40,735 bases of DNA from Deltaproteobacteria bacterium (GCA_021372815.1 JAJFTS010000173.1:1-40735), one strand, 5' to 3'. Shown: positions 32,166-39,587, counted from the stretch's first letter. Numbers and translations are program-made. The notes: generated by a model from the sequence alone, not told the origin.

Positions 32166-33605
32166 ATGAGTTTAGAACCCGATTTACGTTTCTTTAAGGA
32201 AGATTTATGCGATTGCTGCGGCATTTGCTTTCAGCGCTGTCCTGTTCTGGAGCTTCCGGAAAACGAGGCGAAACAGGAGATAAAAAAACTTATTAACGGA
32301 GACGCGGATAACTCTCTCGTGCTTCAGACCTGTGTCACCTGTAATATTTGCGATTTCGCCTGTCCTCAACACGCGAATCCCTATGGGCTGGTTCTGGAAC
32401 GTCATAACGAAACAAGAAAAAAACAGGGTCTGCCTTTCATGGCCAAGTTTATTTTTCCCAACGAGCCGGAGAACATGTGGACCAATACCAGGTTATTAAT
32501 GGGAGAGGATGAACGCTCTTTGCTGCATTTCTGGGAGGAAAATCTGAAAAATCCCCGGGAGGAAGTCCTGCTCACCGGTTTTTATAATAATCTTCTGCCT
32601 TACGTCGCCCAGACTTCACTCCTTGAAGAACTGAAACCGTCCATTGTGGGAAGCGACAGCATGTTCGGAATGGGGGAAGATGCCTATCGGATCGGGTTTC
32701 TGGAGGAAGCTCAACGGCTGGGTATGCTTGCCAAGCAGAAGTTTTCCGGAATGGGCATCAAGAAGCTGTACTGCTTTATGGTAGTCGAGGCCTCGATGTT
32801 TACGGATGTCCTGCCCAAAAAATTCGGCATTGACTTCGACTTTAAAGTTGAGCTTTTGGACGACTGGATATTGGACCGGCTGAAGGACGGGAAAATAAAG
32901 GTGGTTAATAAATTGAACAGGGAAGTTACCGTCCACGACAACTGCTGCGGGAGATATATGAACGGAAAACTGCCGGATACAACCCGTGAAATAATGGAAC
33001 GCATCGGTTGTAAGGTAACTGAAATGCGGCATAGCGGAGAAAATGCGCTTTGCTGCGGCTGGGCCGGAACCGTTCCCACACTGTTCGGCGCAACTTCCGG
33101 CAATCCGCTGCACACGTTACTTAACCTTATGCAAAGCCTGTATCTCCGATTGCAGGAGGCGGAGGCAACAGGCGCTAAAGTCCTGGTTGTCCCTTGCCCC
33201 GGCTGCTGCGCGTTCCTCTCTTTGATCAAGGTTCTGACCAACAGCAAAATGGAGATATATCTTCCCCTGGAACTTGTACAGATGGCCGCCGGGGAAACAC
33301 CCGTTCATAAACACGATCAACGCGCCTGGGATATTCTGGCGGTTACCACCAACCTCGTTCTCAAATGGTTCTCTTCTCCCAAACGATTCATTCCCCGGCC
33401 AATCGATATAGAAAAGCCACTGCCCCGGGCCGGATGGGTTGATCAGACCCGCATAAAATATTTTGGCAAGTTGTATCACAGCATTCTGATACAGAACACT
33501 GTCACCAGAAGAATAATCGCCGCTGCTGTCAAAACCATGATCAAAAGATATCGAGTTTATCTCGAGAAAAAGAAGCGCAATTTACTCAGTCAGAAAGTTG
33601 TTTAA
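32166..33605 (+). CDS. HdrD/GlpC-like (Fe-S)-binding oxidoreductase
   Basis: 479 residues. Two ferredoxin-type [4Fe-4S] motifs: C15-x2-C18-x2-C21-x3-C25, and CVTCNICDFACP. C-terminal CCG-type cysteine blocks follow: DNCCGRYMNG, LCCGWAG and CPGCCAF, as in heterodisulfide reductase D, GlpC and LUD-type systems. It probably passes electrons between a soluble donor and a membrane quinone or a disulphide. No flavin subunit is adjacent. The start at ATG 32166 has a gaaggag site 8 nt upstream; GTG 32157 lies inside that site. Confidence 0.85.
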   Translation: MSLEPDLRFFKEDLCDCCGICFQRCPVLELPENEAKQEIKKLINGDADNSLVLQTCVTCNICDFACPQHANPYGLVLERHNETRKKQGLPFMAKFIFPNEPENMWTNTRLLMGEDERSLLHFWEENLKNPREEVLLTGFYNNLLPYVAQTSLLEELKPSIVGSDSMFGMGEDAYRIGFLEEAQRLGMLAKQKFSGMGIKKLYCFMVVEASMFTDVLPKKFGIDFDFKVELLDDWILDRLKDGKIKVVNKLNREVTVHDNCCGRYMNGKLPDTTREIMERIGCKVTEMRHSGENALCCGWAGTVPTLFGATSGNPLHTLLNLMQSLYLRLQEAEATGAKVLVVPCPGCCAFLSLIKVLTNSKMEIYLPLELVQMAAGETPVHKHDQRAWDILAVTTNLVLKWFSSPKRFIPRPIDIEKPLPRAGWVDQTRIKYFGKLYHSILIQNTVTRRIIAAAVKTMIKRYRVYLEKKKRNLLSQKVV

Positions 33606-33684
33606 AGCATGCAAGGCCAAAGGGGAAAAATAATCAGGATGGTATCGGATTTAAAAATGTTTAGCGCGGAAAAGAGGATGAAAC

Positions 33685-34884
33685 ATGAATCAGGATAACG
33701 GAATATTGTTTACGGCAAAAAAGATAGGAAATGCAACAATAAAGAACAGGTTTATCCGCTCGGCGACATTTGAAAACGCCGCCAGCCAAGACGGAAGTAT
33801 TGGAGAAGAATATATCAAAATTTATGAGAGACTCTCGAAGGGGCAGGTCGGTCTTATTATAACAGGCATGGTCTATACGAGTGGTGAAGGTAAAAGTTAT
33901 CATCGTCAGGCAGGCCTTCATTCCGATGAAGCTATTGCCGGTTTTGCCGCGATGAACGACATGGTTCATCAAAACGGTTCAAAAATATTCGCGCAGTTAT
34001 GTCATGGGGGCAGACAGTCCATGGCTCTGGGCTGGAGGCCTCCGGCGCCATCCGTCGGCATGATAGATTTGACGTATCGTATTTTCCCGCGGTCCATGAA
34101 CAATCGGGAAATACTTTCCGCGATTAAAACCTTTGCCTCTGCCGCAAAGAGGGCTCAAAAGGCCGGGTTCGACGGAATCCAGATTCACGCGGCCCATGGA
34201 TATCTTATCAGCGAATTTCTTTCACCATATTTTAACCGGCGCAGCGATGAATGGGGCGGAAGTACGGAAAAAAGATTCAATTTTTTGAAAAGAGTGTATG
34301 AAGCAATGCGTGAAGCGGTGGGATCAACATATCCGATCACGGCAAAAATCAATATTGAGGATCATACGCCGAAAGCCGGTTTAACAATAAAAGAATCCGT
34401 TGAGCATATTAAAGGACTTGTGGATCTGGGCATCGATGCCATTGAGATTTCCTGCGGTACACTTTCCTTTTCCATGTTCAATCAATCCCGCGGCAATGTT
34501 CCGGTGGCTGCTTTGGCAAAAGTCATGATCAGGCCGTTACAGCCTTTTGCGCGACTATTTTTGAAAACAGTATATCCGGAGAAAAAATTTGTTTTTTATG
34601 AGGATTACAACCTTTGGGCATGCGATGATGTTAAACCTCTGCTGAATGATACGCCATTGATGCTGGTGGGAGGTTTGCGCAGCTACGAATCCATGGAGAA
34701 GATTGTGAGGGAGCAAAAAGCGGATTTTGTTTCCATGTGTCGTCCTTTCATACGTCAGCCGATGATTGTAAAAAACTGGAGTAATGGAGATATAAAACAG
34801 CTTACATGCAACAACTGTAATAATTGTTTTGGCTTTGTGCCTCTTGATGAGTCCATAAGATGTAATCTGAATAGATCATTTTAG
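33685..34884 (+). CDS. Old-yellow-enzyme family NADH:flavin oxidoreductase with C-terminal Fe-S site
   Basis: 399 residues. FMN TIM-barrel motifs: KNRFIRSATFENAA, AQLCHGGRQS, AAKRAQKAGFDGIQIHAAHGYLISEFLSPYFNRRSDEWGG (quoted in part as HAAHGYLISEFLSP) and MLVGGLRS near the phosphate site. It ends with CNNCNNCF plus a further Cys at 394, as in the [4Fe-4S] OYE subclass that includes 2,4-dienoyl-CoA reductase. It has no C-terminal FAD/NAD domain. It may reduce an enoyl-type double bond. A gaggatg site precedes the ATG; it is 79 bp after the Hdr-like gene. Confidence 0.88.
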   Translation: MNQDNGILFTAKKIGNATIKNRFIRSATFENAASQDGSIGEEYIKIYERLSKGQVGLIITGMVYTSGEGKSYHRQAGLHSDEAIAGFAAMNDMVHQNGSKIFAQLCHGGRQSMALGWRPPAPSVGMIDLTYRIFPRSMNNREILSAIKTFASAAKRAQKAGFDGIQIHAAHGYLISEFLSPYFNRRSDEWGGSTEKRFNFLKRVYEAMREAVGSTYPITAKINIEDHTPKAGLTIKESVEHIKGLVDLGIDAIEISCGTLSFSMFNQSRGNVPVAALAKVMIRPLQPFARLFLKTVYPEKKFVFYEDYNLWACDDVKPLLNDTPLMLVGGLRSYESMEKIVREQKADFVSMCRPFIRQPMIVKNWSNGDIKQLTCNNCNNCFGFVPLDESIRCNLNRSF

Positions 34885-34915
34885 AGCAAATCCTTAAATG
34901 ATCTATCAGCATCGT

Positions 34916-34971
34916 TAAAACTTAATTACTTAAATCTTCTTAATTCACCCTTCACCTTTGACCTTTCTCCC
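34916..34971. repeat. Degenerate 7-bp tandem repeat block (STRR-like), copy a
   Basis: Eight 7-bp units, each starting with T, drift from TAAAACT to TTCACCC, TTCACCT, TTGACCT and TTCTCCC. The 7-bp period is clear although units vary. Confidence 0.6.
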
Positions 34972-35033
34972 TGCAAATGATATGAAAACGGCGCTACGGC
35001 ACGCTGCAGCGGAAATTATGTCCGGAGATTTAT

Positions 35034-36575
35034 ATGAATGGCGCGAACACTTTCATGATGTTTTCAATCGTTGCCTACATGGTGGCGGTTATCATAATTG
35101 GTTTTGTCTATGCCAAACGCAATGATCAGGTCGGCGACTTTTATCTGGGCGGCAGAAAACTTGGTCCCATAGTCACAGCCATGAGCGCGGAAGCATCGGA
35201 TATGAGCAGCTGGCTTCTGATGGGACTTCCCGGCGTTGCTTATCTTTCCGGTTTTGCGGATGCGGGCTGGACGGCGATAGGTCTGGCGATCGGCACCTAC
35301 GTCAACTGGCTGGTGGTTGCCCGGCGACTGCGCCGCTACTCGGTGGTCGCGGGAAATGCCATTACCCTGCCGGAATTCTTCTCCAACCGCTATCATGATT
35401 CCGGAAAACTTTTGACATGGATAGCGGCTCTCGTTATCCTGATTTTTTTTATTCCTTACACGGCGGCCGGCTTTGCCTCATGCGGCAAACTCTTTAACAG
35501 CCTGTTTGGTGTCGATTACACAACGGCCATGATCGTCGGTGCAGTCGTTGTAGTTGCCTATACGGCTATCGGCGGATTTCTGGCCGAAAGCGCGACCGAT
35601 CTGATCCAGGGCATTATTATGAGCATAGCGTTGCTGGGTATTTTGATTTTCGGCGCCGTCGTCGTCGGCGGTTTTGGCGCTGTGTTCGAAGAATCAAGCT
35701 CTCTCCCGGGTTATCTCAGCATGACCTTTACCCATAATGTCGCATCCGGCAAAGCTGAAAGCTACGGTCTCGTCACAATCATTTCCACAATGGCCTGGGG
35801 ACTCGGCTATTTCGGCATGCCTCATATTCTTTTGAGATTTATGGCCATCGGCGATGAAAAGAAGCTGGTCTTTTCCCGGCGCATCGCTGTGACCTGGGTG
35901 GTCGTTTCACTCACGGTGGCTGTTTTAATCGGCGTCGTCGGACACGCCATGTCCGTGAACGGGTCTATTCCCCTGCTGGAAGGAACTGCTTCCGAAACAA
36001 TTATTATCAGGATGTCGGAGCTTTTAAGCCACACGGGTACAATAAGCGCTTTAATCGCCGGTGTTGTTCTTTCCGGAATTCTGGCCGCCACCATGTCCAC
36101 TTCCGACTCGCAGCTTCTGGTGGCCTCCTCCAGCGTTACCGAAAATCTTCTTAAAGATTGTTTCGGTATCAAGCTTCCCGCGGATACGACCATGCATATC
36201 GCCAGAGCCGCGGTCATTACCGTTGCCATTATTGCCGCATTCATCGCCAGGGATCCGGACAGCTCAATTTTCGTCATCGTGTCATTTGCCTGGGCGGGTT
36301 TCGGCGCAGCCTTCGGTCCCGTGATGCTGTTTGCTCTTTTCTGGAGGCGTTCCAATGTGTACGGCGCTGTGGCCGGCATGGTTTCCGGAGGCGTGACTGT
36401 TTTTGTCTGGAAATATCTTGTACGGCCCCTCGGCGGGGTATGGGATATTTATGAGCTATTGCCCGCTTTCATTTTCGCGTGTGTTGCCATTGTAGTGGTC
36501 AGCCTGCTCACCGAAGCCCCCGGCAAGGAAATTACCGACGAATTCGACACCGTTATTAAGATGGGAAACCAGTAA
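35034..36575 (+). CDS. putP: Sodium:proline-type symporter (SSS family, PutP-like)
   Basis: 513 residues, about 13 membrane segments. The family motifs DFYLGGRKLGPIVTAMSAEASDMSSWLLMGLPG (an early SSS signature) and WRR-containing late loop (FALFWRRSNVYGAVAGMVSGG) match sodium/proline symporters. It imports a small solute, probably proline, with Na+. A ccggag site precedes the ATG. It is followed by repeat-rich spacer DNA. Confidence 0.9.
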   Translation: MNGANTFMMFSIVAYMVAVIIIGFVYAKRNDQVGDFYLGGRKLGPIVTAMSAEASDMSSWLLMGLPGVAYLSGFADAGWTAIGLAIGTYVNWLVVARRLRRYSVVAGNAITLPEFFSNRYHDSGKLLTWIAALVILIFFIPYTAAGFASCGKLFNSLFGVDYTTAMIVGAVVVVAYTAIGGFLAESATDLIQGIIMSIALLGILIFGAVVVGGFGAVFEESSSLPGYLSMTFTHNVASGKAESYGLVTIISTMAWGLGYFGMPHILLRFMAIGDEKKLVFSRRIAVTWVVVSLTVAVLIGVVGHAMSVNGSIPLLEGTASETIIIRMSELLSHTGTISALIAGVVLSGILAATMSTSDSQLLVASSSVTENLLKDCFGIKLPADTTMHIARAAVITVAIIAAFIARDPDSSIFVIVSFAWAGFGAAFGPVMLFALFWRRSNVYGAVAGMVSGGVTVFVWKYLVRPLGGVWDIYELLPAFIFACVAIVVVSLLTEAPGKEITDEFDTVIKMGNQ

Positions 36576-36583
36576 TTTCCTGG

Positions 36584-36597
36584 CATTGTGAGCCATC
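36584..36597. repeat. 14-bp repeat CATTGTGAGCCATC, copy 1
   Basis: Lies just after the symporter stop. It recurs with one mismatch (CATGGTGAGCCATC) at 37017-37030 just after the DUF3175 stop. Each copy is followed within about 45 bp by a 7-bp repeat block. Confidence 0.55.
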
Positions 36598-36641
36598 TTT
36601 TTTCTATTTCGTCAAATTAGCTGAGTCCGGAATCCATTTTT

Positions 36642-36683
36642 TCAATTACTCAACACGTAACACCCAAAACTTAAAACTTCTCT
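36642..36683. repeat. Degenerate 7-bp tandem repeat block, copy b
   Basis: Units such as CTCAACA, CGTAACA, CCCAAAA and CTTAAAA run in register with a 7-bp period directly upstream of the DUF3175 promoter. Confidence 0.6.
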
Positions 36684-36696
36684 ATTATTTCTATTT

Positions 36697-36705
36697 TGAT
36701 ATAAT
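36697..36705 (+). promoter_or_regulatory. Extended -10 promoter (TGATATAAT) placing +1 at the DUF3175 ATG
   Basis: TGATATAAT is a TGn-TATAAT extended -10. The expected start, about 7 nt downstream, coincides with ATG 36712. The -35 region is weak, as is usual for extended -10 promoters. Confidence 0.5.
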
Positions 36706-36711
36706 TACACA

Positions 36712-37011
36712 ATGAAAGAACAAAAACAAAAAAGCTGGACGCAGAAGGTGATGCAAACCAGTTTTGCACTTGATCTGGAACCGGGTGTATTTACCTTTGA
36801 CGATCCGCGCCGGATTGCTCAATCGCTTAAAGAGTCGGCCGAGCGCAGTACGCAGAGAAAGGCGGGGCCATTTCAATCCGCAATGTCCATGCTTAACTAT
36901 TATATCAATCGGGCAGGAACAAAATTACCACCCGAACGAAAAGAAATATTGGAACAGGCCAAAGACGAACTCCGCGAACTGTATGGAAGGCAAAGGCGAA
37001 ATTCCAAATAA
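36712..37011 (+). CDS. DUF3175 protein, probably leaderless
   Basis: 99 residues. The sequence SFALDLEPGVFTFDDPRRIAQSLKESAERS, then RKAGPFQSAMSMLNYYINRAG and a basic C-terminus, is the DUF3175 pattern. Function unknown. There is no ribosome-binding site, and a TGATATAAT element ends 6 nt before the ATG, so translation probably starts from a leaderless mRNA. Confidence 0.85.
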   Translation: MKEQKQKSWTQKVMQTSFALDLEPGVFTFDDPRRIAQSLKESAERSTQRKAGPFQSAMSMLNYYINRAGTKLPPERKEILEQAKDELRELYGRQRRNSK

Positions 37012-37016
37012 GATGT

Positions 37017-37030
37017 CATGGTGAGCCATC
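37017..37030. repeat. 14-bp repeat CATGGTGAGCCATC, copy 2
   Basis: One mismatch to 36584-36597 and the same context: immediately after a gene stop, upstream of a 7-bp repeat block. Confidence 0.55.
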
Positions 37031-37048
37031 GCTCTTATTTACATTGAA

Positions 37049-37090
37049 CTTTGAATAGTATTTTTACTTAATTACTTAAAACTTAAAACT
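37049..37090. repeat. Degenerate 7-bp tandem repeat block, copy c
   Basis: Units include AATTACT and two consecutive TAAAACT in a 7-bp register, the same unit types as at 34916-34930. Confidence 0.55.
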
Positions 37091-37119
37091 TTTCTTTTTA
37101 CTGTTTATTATAAAAAACA

Positions 37120-37148
37120 TTGACACTTTTCATTTTGAAGCGTATTTG
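37120..37148 (+). promoter_or_regulatory. Promoter of the 31-codon ORF with overlapping inverted repeat
   Basis: TTGACA (37120-37125), 17 bp, TATTTG (37143-37148). An inverted repeat CTTTTCATT (37126-37134)/AATGAAAAG (37155-37163), with inner GCGT/ACGC arms, overlaps the spacer and start site and could be an operator. Confidence 0.5.
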
Positions 37149-37173
37149 AAACGCAATGAAAAGGAAAGAGTGT

Positions 37174-37269
37174 ATGAAAGCATTTTGGAACTATGCAACC
37201 AGAACGGTAAAAACGACAAACCACAAGCGTGGCTGCGGCGGGTTGCGTGCGTTTGGAGGTGAACATTAA
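37174..37269 (+). CDS. 31-residue ORF: candidate leader peptide or small protein
   Basis: ATG 37174 with a ggaaagag site encodes a basic 31-residue peptide (MKAFWNYATRTVKTT at the start, RGCGGLRAFGGEH at the end). It is flanked by its own promoter and an intrinsic terminator, so it is likely transcribed and translated. Thr codons are clustered (9, 11, 14, 15). Codons 22-24 (GGCGGGTTG, 37237-37245) are exactly complementary to the 5' arm of the terminator. No family is recognised. It may be an attenuation leader for the MFS gene, or a stand-alone small protein or modified-peptide precursor. Confidence 0.55.
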   Translation: MKAFWNYATRTVKTTNHKRGCGGLRAFGGEH

Positions 37270-37294
37270 TTCTTAATCCTAATCGCAACTATTC

Positions 37295-37326
37295 AACCCG
37301 CCACGGACAACCCTGGCGGGTTTTTT
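37295..37326 (+). terminator. Intrinsic terminator after the 31-codon ORF
   Basis: AACCCGCCA (37295-37303) and TGGCGGGTT (37314-37322) form a 9-bp stem with a 10-nt loop, followed by a run of six T. The segment 37294-37302 can instead pair perfectly over 9 bp with 37237-37245. Confidence 0.85.
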
Positions 37327-37327
37327 A

Positions 37328-37433
37328 ATGACACTCGCTAAGAGCAAGCGAAGCGTAGCTCGAAGCGTTAGTGGAATTATCCCCGAAGCGTAGCGGTGTG
37401 GGATGACACTCGCTAAGAGCAAGCGAAGCGTAG
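37328..37433. repeat. Pair of 31-bp direct repeats (REP-like)
   Basis: An exact 31-bp sequence starting ATGACACTCGCTAAGAGCAA lies at 37328-37358 and again at 37403-37433. The DNA between includes GAAGCGTTAGT, also found at 28087-28097. The copies form imperfect hairpins, as REP/BIME elements do. Confidence 0.75.
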
Positions 37434-37505
37434 GGGGTATGAGTCCCAAACTTTATTCTCCCTTTTCTAAAAGGAAATGAAGAGGGATTTTCAAATCTCC
37501 CCTCG

Positions 37506-37526
37506 CCCCTCTTTAAGAAAGAGGGG
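37506..37526. repeat. Small GC-rich hairpin, REP-like
   Basis: CCCCTCTTT (37506-37514) and AAAGAGGGG (37518-37526) form a perfect 9-bp stem with a 3-nt loop. There is no T-run. A similar hairpin lies at about 29618. Confidence 0.5.
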
Positions 37527-37527
37527 G

Positions 37528-37562
37528 GAACATAGAACATAGAACATAGAACGTTGAACGAT
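37528..37562. repeat. 7-bp GAAC-type tandem repeat upstream of the MFS gene, copy d
   Basis: GAACATA occurs three times in a row, then GAACGTT and GAACGAT, giving five 7-bp units that run up to the MFS start codon. The same unit family is found after the gene. Confidence 0.85.
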
Positions 37563-38849
37563 ATGAACATGAACTCGAAAAATAATCCCGATCACCTGTC
37601 TTCGGGAATCGACAACGCCTCTCAAGAAGACGTGATGACACGCCAGACTATCGGCACATTCATTGCTGTAGTTGCCGCACATCTTCTGGCCGATTTCATG
37701 GGCACCAGTGTGTGGCCGGTTTACAAAACACTTGCCGGTCTGGATGTTGCCAAAGCCGGATGGATTGCCACCATCATTGCCATGAGCGGAACATTCATGC
37801 AGCCGTTATTCGGTTCACTCGCCGACCGTTTCGGACCGCGGCGGATAATCCTGCTGGGCACACTGCTCACCTCGCTTGCTTTGTTGCTTGGTCCGCTGAC
37901 CGATTATAAGGCAACCCTCGAACACCTGCTTCCCACCGTGTTCGGGTTAAGCGGCTTCTATATCGTCATGTTCATCATCCTTGCCGCCGGAAGGCTGGGG
38001 CAGGACATGTTCCATCCGGCGGGAGCGGGGCTGGCGGGCAGTTTTTCCGCCCGGCGCGGTTCGATGTTCCTTGCCATATTTATTGCTGTGGGCAGCATCG
38101 GCTTCGGTCTCAGCCAGATTATATTTCGCACGGTTTACCACCACCTGAATCATCACACCGAAATTCTGCTGATTCCCGTGCTGATTCTCTGGGGGTGCAT
38201 CTGGAAGTGGTGCCGTCCCGCGGAAGTGCTGCAATCCAAAAGAGGATCCGTATTCGCGTCGATTAAATCCCTTCGACCGATCGCGGGATCGATTTTCGCG
38301 TTGTTCCTTATCCTGTCTATCTCGGCCGGTGTGAACAGCGGGCTGTTTTTTCTCATGCCGGAATTCGCCCATGAGAAAGGTTATCCGGTCTGGATAGGGC
38401 AGGGCGGCGCCTTCGGTCTGATTGTTCTGGGCTCCACATTATTCATGGTGCCGATGGGACATCTGGCAGACCGCGTCGGCCGTCGTCGAACATTAATAGC
38501 AATGATGATTTTGTCTGCCGTCAGTTATCACGCCATTGTCCGCCTCACACTGCCGGTGCCGGCGTTTATCGTGCTCTGCATTGCGGGCGGAGCGTTTCTG
38601 GGAATAGTCAATCCGCTGGGCATCGCGCTGGGACAAAGGATTGCGCCGCGGGAAAATGTCAGCATCGTCTCGGCTATCCTGATGGGCTGGGCATGGTGCC
38701 TGGGCGGGACCGTGCCCAGCATCGTGGGCGAGCTGTACGTGCGCTTCGGTCACAACGCAACAAAAACTCTGATGTGGCTGGGCATCGCCAACATCGTGAT
38801 GGTCATGCTGGGTTTCTGCGTGCCTAAGTTAGCAGACAATGAAAAATAA
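37563..38849 (+). CDS. MFS transporter, fosmidomycin-resistance (Fsr)-like efflux type
   Basis: About 428 residues with 12 membrane segments. LADFMGTSVWPVYKTLAGL, GTFMQPLFGSLADRFGPRR (the MFS loop 2-3 signature) and GQDMFHPAGAGLAGSFSARRG resemble the Fsr-type exporters. The substrate is not determined. The start is uncertain: ATG 37563 or 37569 lies in the 7-bp repeats without a ribosome-binding site, and ATG 37635 is a further possibility just before TM1. It may be controlled by the attenuator-like unit at 37120-37326. Confidence 0.85.
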   Translation: MNMNSKNNPDHLSSGIDNASQEDVMTRQTIGTFIAVVAAHLLADFMGTSVWPVYKTLAGLDVAKAGWIATIIAMSGTFMQPLFGSLADRFGPRRIILLGTLLTSLALLLGPLTDYKATLEHLLPTVFGLSGFYIVMFIILAAGRLGQDMFHPAGAGLAGSFSARRGSMFLAIFIAVGSIGFGLSQIIFRTVYHHLNHHTEILLIPVLILWGCIWKWCRPAEVLQSKRGSVFASIKSLRPIAGSIFALFLILSISAGVNSGLFFLMPEFAHEKGYPVWIGQGGAFGLIVLGSTLFMVPMGHLADRVGRRRTLIAMMILSAVSYHAIVRLTLPVPAFIVLCIAGGAFLGIVNPLGIALGQRIAPRENVSIVSAILMGWAWCLGGTVPSIVGELYVRFGHNATKTLMWLGIANIVMVMLGFCVPKLADNEK

Positions 38850-38866
38850 AAAATATACGGTCAATG

Positions 38867-38901
38867 GAACTTTGAACGTAGAACATAGAACGTAGAACAG
38901 T
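38867..38901. repeat. 7-bp GAAC-type tandem repeat downstream of the MFS gene, copy e
   Basis: GAACTTT, GAACGTA, GAACATA, GAACGTA, GAACAGT: five units in register, the same family as at 37528-37562. The MFS gene is bracketed by the two blocks. Confidence 0.8.
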
Positions 38902-39163
38902 CTTTTATATTTTTATCTACTCCCTCTTGCGAGGAATATCATAATTCCTGTAAATACTTGCAGTCTTTACATGCAATATTTTTTAAAAAGGCGTTAGTTA
39001 TCTTAATCTCGCGCTATGCCAAGAGCATCGGTGATGTACGCGGCTCTGCATGATTTACTAAGGTATATTTGTAGCATTAAACGAAGGTTCATATCTGATC
39101 TTTTAATGGTCTTAGTCTCTAAATGAGTAAAAGAAAAAATAGACGAAACGCTGACACCAAATT

Positions 39164-39202
39164 AAAAAAGTGGTGAAATGTCAAGAATAAAGATTTGACC
39201 CC
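39164..39202. repeat. 39-bp repeat core, copy 1
   Basis: Reads AAAAAAGTGGTGAAATG..., ending in TAAAGATTTGACCCC. One mismatch (T/C at the tenth-to-eleventh base region) to 39335-39373. Weaker similarity extends ~35 bp upstream (GACGAAACGC versus GGCGAAACGC). Confidence 0.8.
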
Positions 39203-39334
39203 GCGTTCTGTTCTAGTCCTACATGTTTCACTAAAAAATAAGTTTTAAAGTTAATTGGAGGCTGAAGATTGATTTTTTATAGTCTAATCAACCAAACAAA
39301 AAAGGGAATGGGCGAAACGCATATGCCAGCTGAG

Positions 39335-39373
39335 AAAAAAGTGGCGAAATGTCAAGAATAAAGATTTGACCCC
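39335..39373. repeat. 39-bp repeat core, copy 2
   Basis: Near-identical to 39164-39202 and in the same orientation, 171 bp downstream. The pair looks like relics of a dispersed non-autonomous element. Confidence 0.8.
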
Positions 39374-39524
39374 ACTTCCTAAGACTGCTTGAGATTATTC
39401 AGCGAAAAAAACTACCAGTTCAAATAGCTTGAGGCATTCGGGAGATATTTTTTTTAGACATTCCAGTCAAACATTCCCTTATCAAAAAATAGAAACGGTC
39501 CATTTATTTCCCATTAAAAATCAC

Positions 39525-39553
39525 TTGACTTTTTAGTCTTTGTTAATTAATGT
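39525..39553 (+). promoter_or_regulatory. Predicted TetR promoter with overlapping GACT-TTTT-AGTC palindrome
   Basis: TTGACT (39525-39530), 17 bp, TAATGT (39548-39553). GACTTTTTAGTC (39527-39538) overlaps the -35, and the 21-bp operator begins 2 bp after the -10. Confidence 0.5.
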
Positions 39554-39554
39554 A

Positions 39555-39575
39555 GACCAAAATACGATATTAGTC
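39555..39575. promoter_or_regulatory. Putative TetR operator, copy 1 (GACCAA-N9-TTAGTC)
   Basis: A 21-bp pseudo-palindrome at the expected transcription start of the TetR gene. It matches the site at 40180-40200 at 18 of 21 positions. Confidence 0.65.
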
Positions 39576-39587
39576 GAAAAGGTGAAT

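Larger units (their letters stand above)
37012..37553. other. Repeat-rich 542-bp spacer with a compact transcription unit (candidate attenuator)
   Basis: In order: the second 14-bp repeat (37017-37030), a 7-bp repeat block (37049-37090), a promoter (37120-37148) overlapped by an inverted repeat, a 31-codon ORF (37174-37269), an intrinsic terminator (37295-37326), two copies of a 31-bp direct repeat, two small hairpins, and a second type of 7-bp repeat running into the MFS gene. Confidence 0.7.
38850..39539. other. 690-bp AT-rich spacer with repeats, no gene
   Basis: It holds a 7-bp GAAC-type block (38867-38901) and two copies of a repeat carrying a 39-bp core at 39164-39202 and 39335-39373. 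No ORF over about 40 codons with a ribosome-binding site, and no RNA gene, was recognised. The last ~15 bp carry the TetR promoter. Confidence 0.6.

Noticed and set aside
34916..38901. CRISPR-like interpretation of the repeat blocks
   Set aside because: Units are 7 bp, contiguous and degenerate, with no 28-37 bp repeats or unique spacers and no cas genes.
38960..39100. tRNA or small RNA gene in the large spacer
   Set aside because: An AGAGC/GCTCT inverted repeat is present near 39018-39047, but there is no T-loop TTCGA, no cloverleaf and no promoter.
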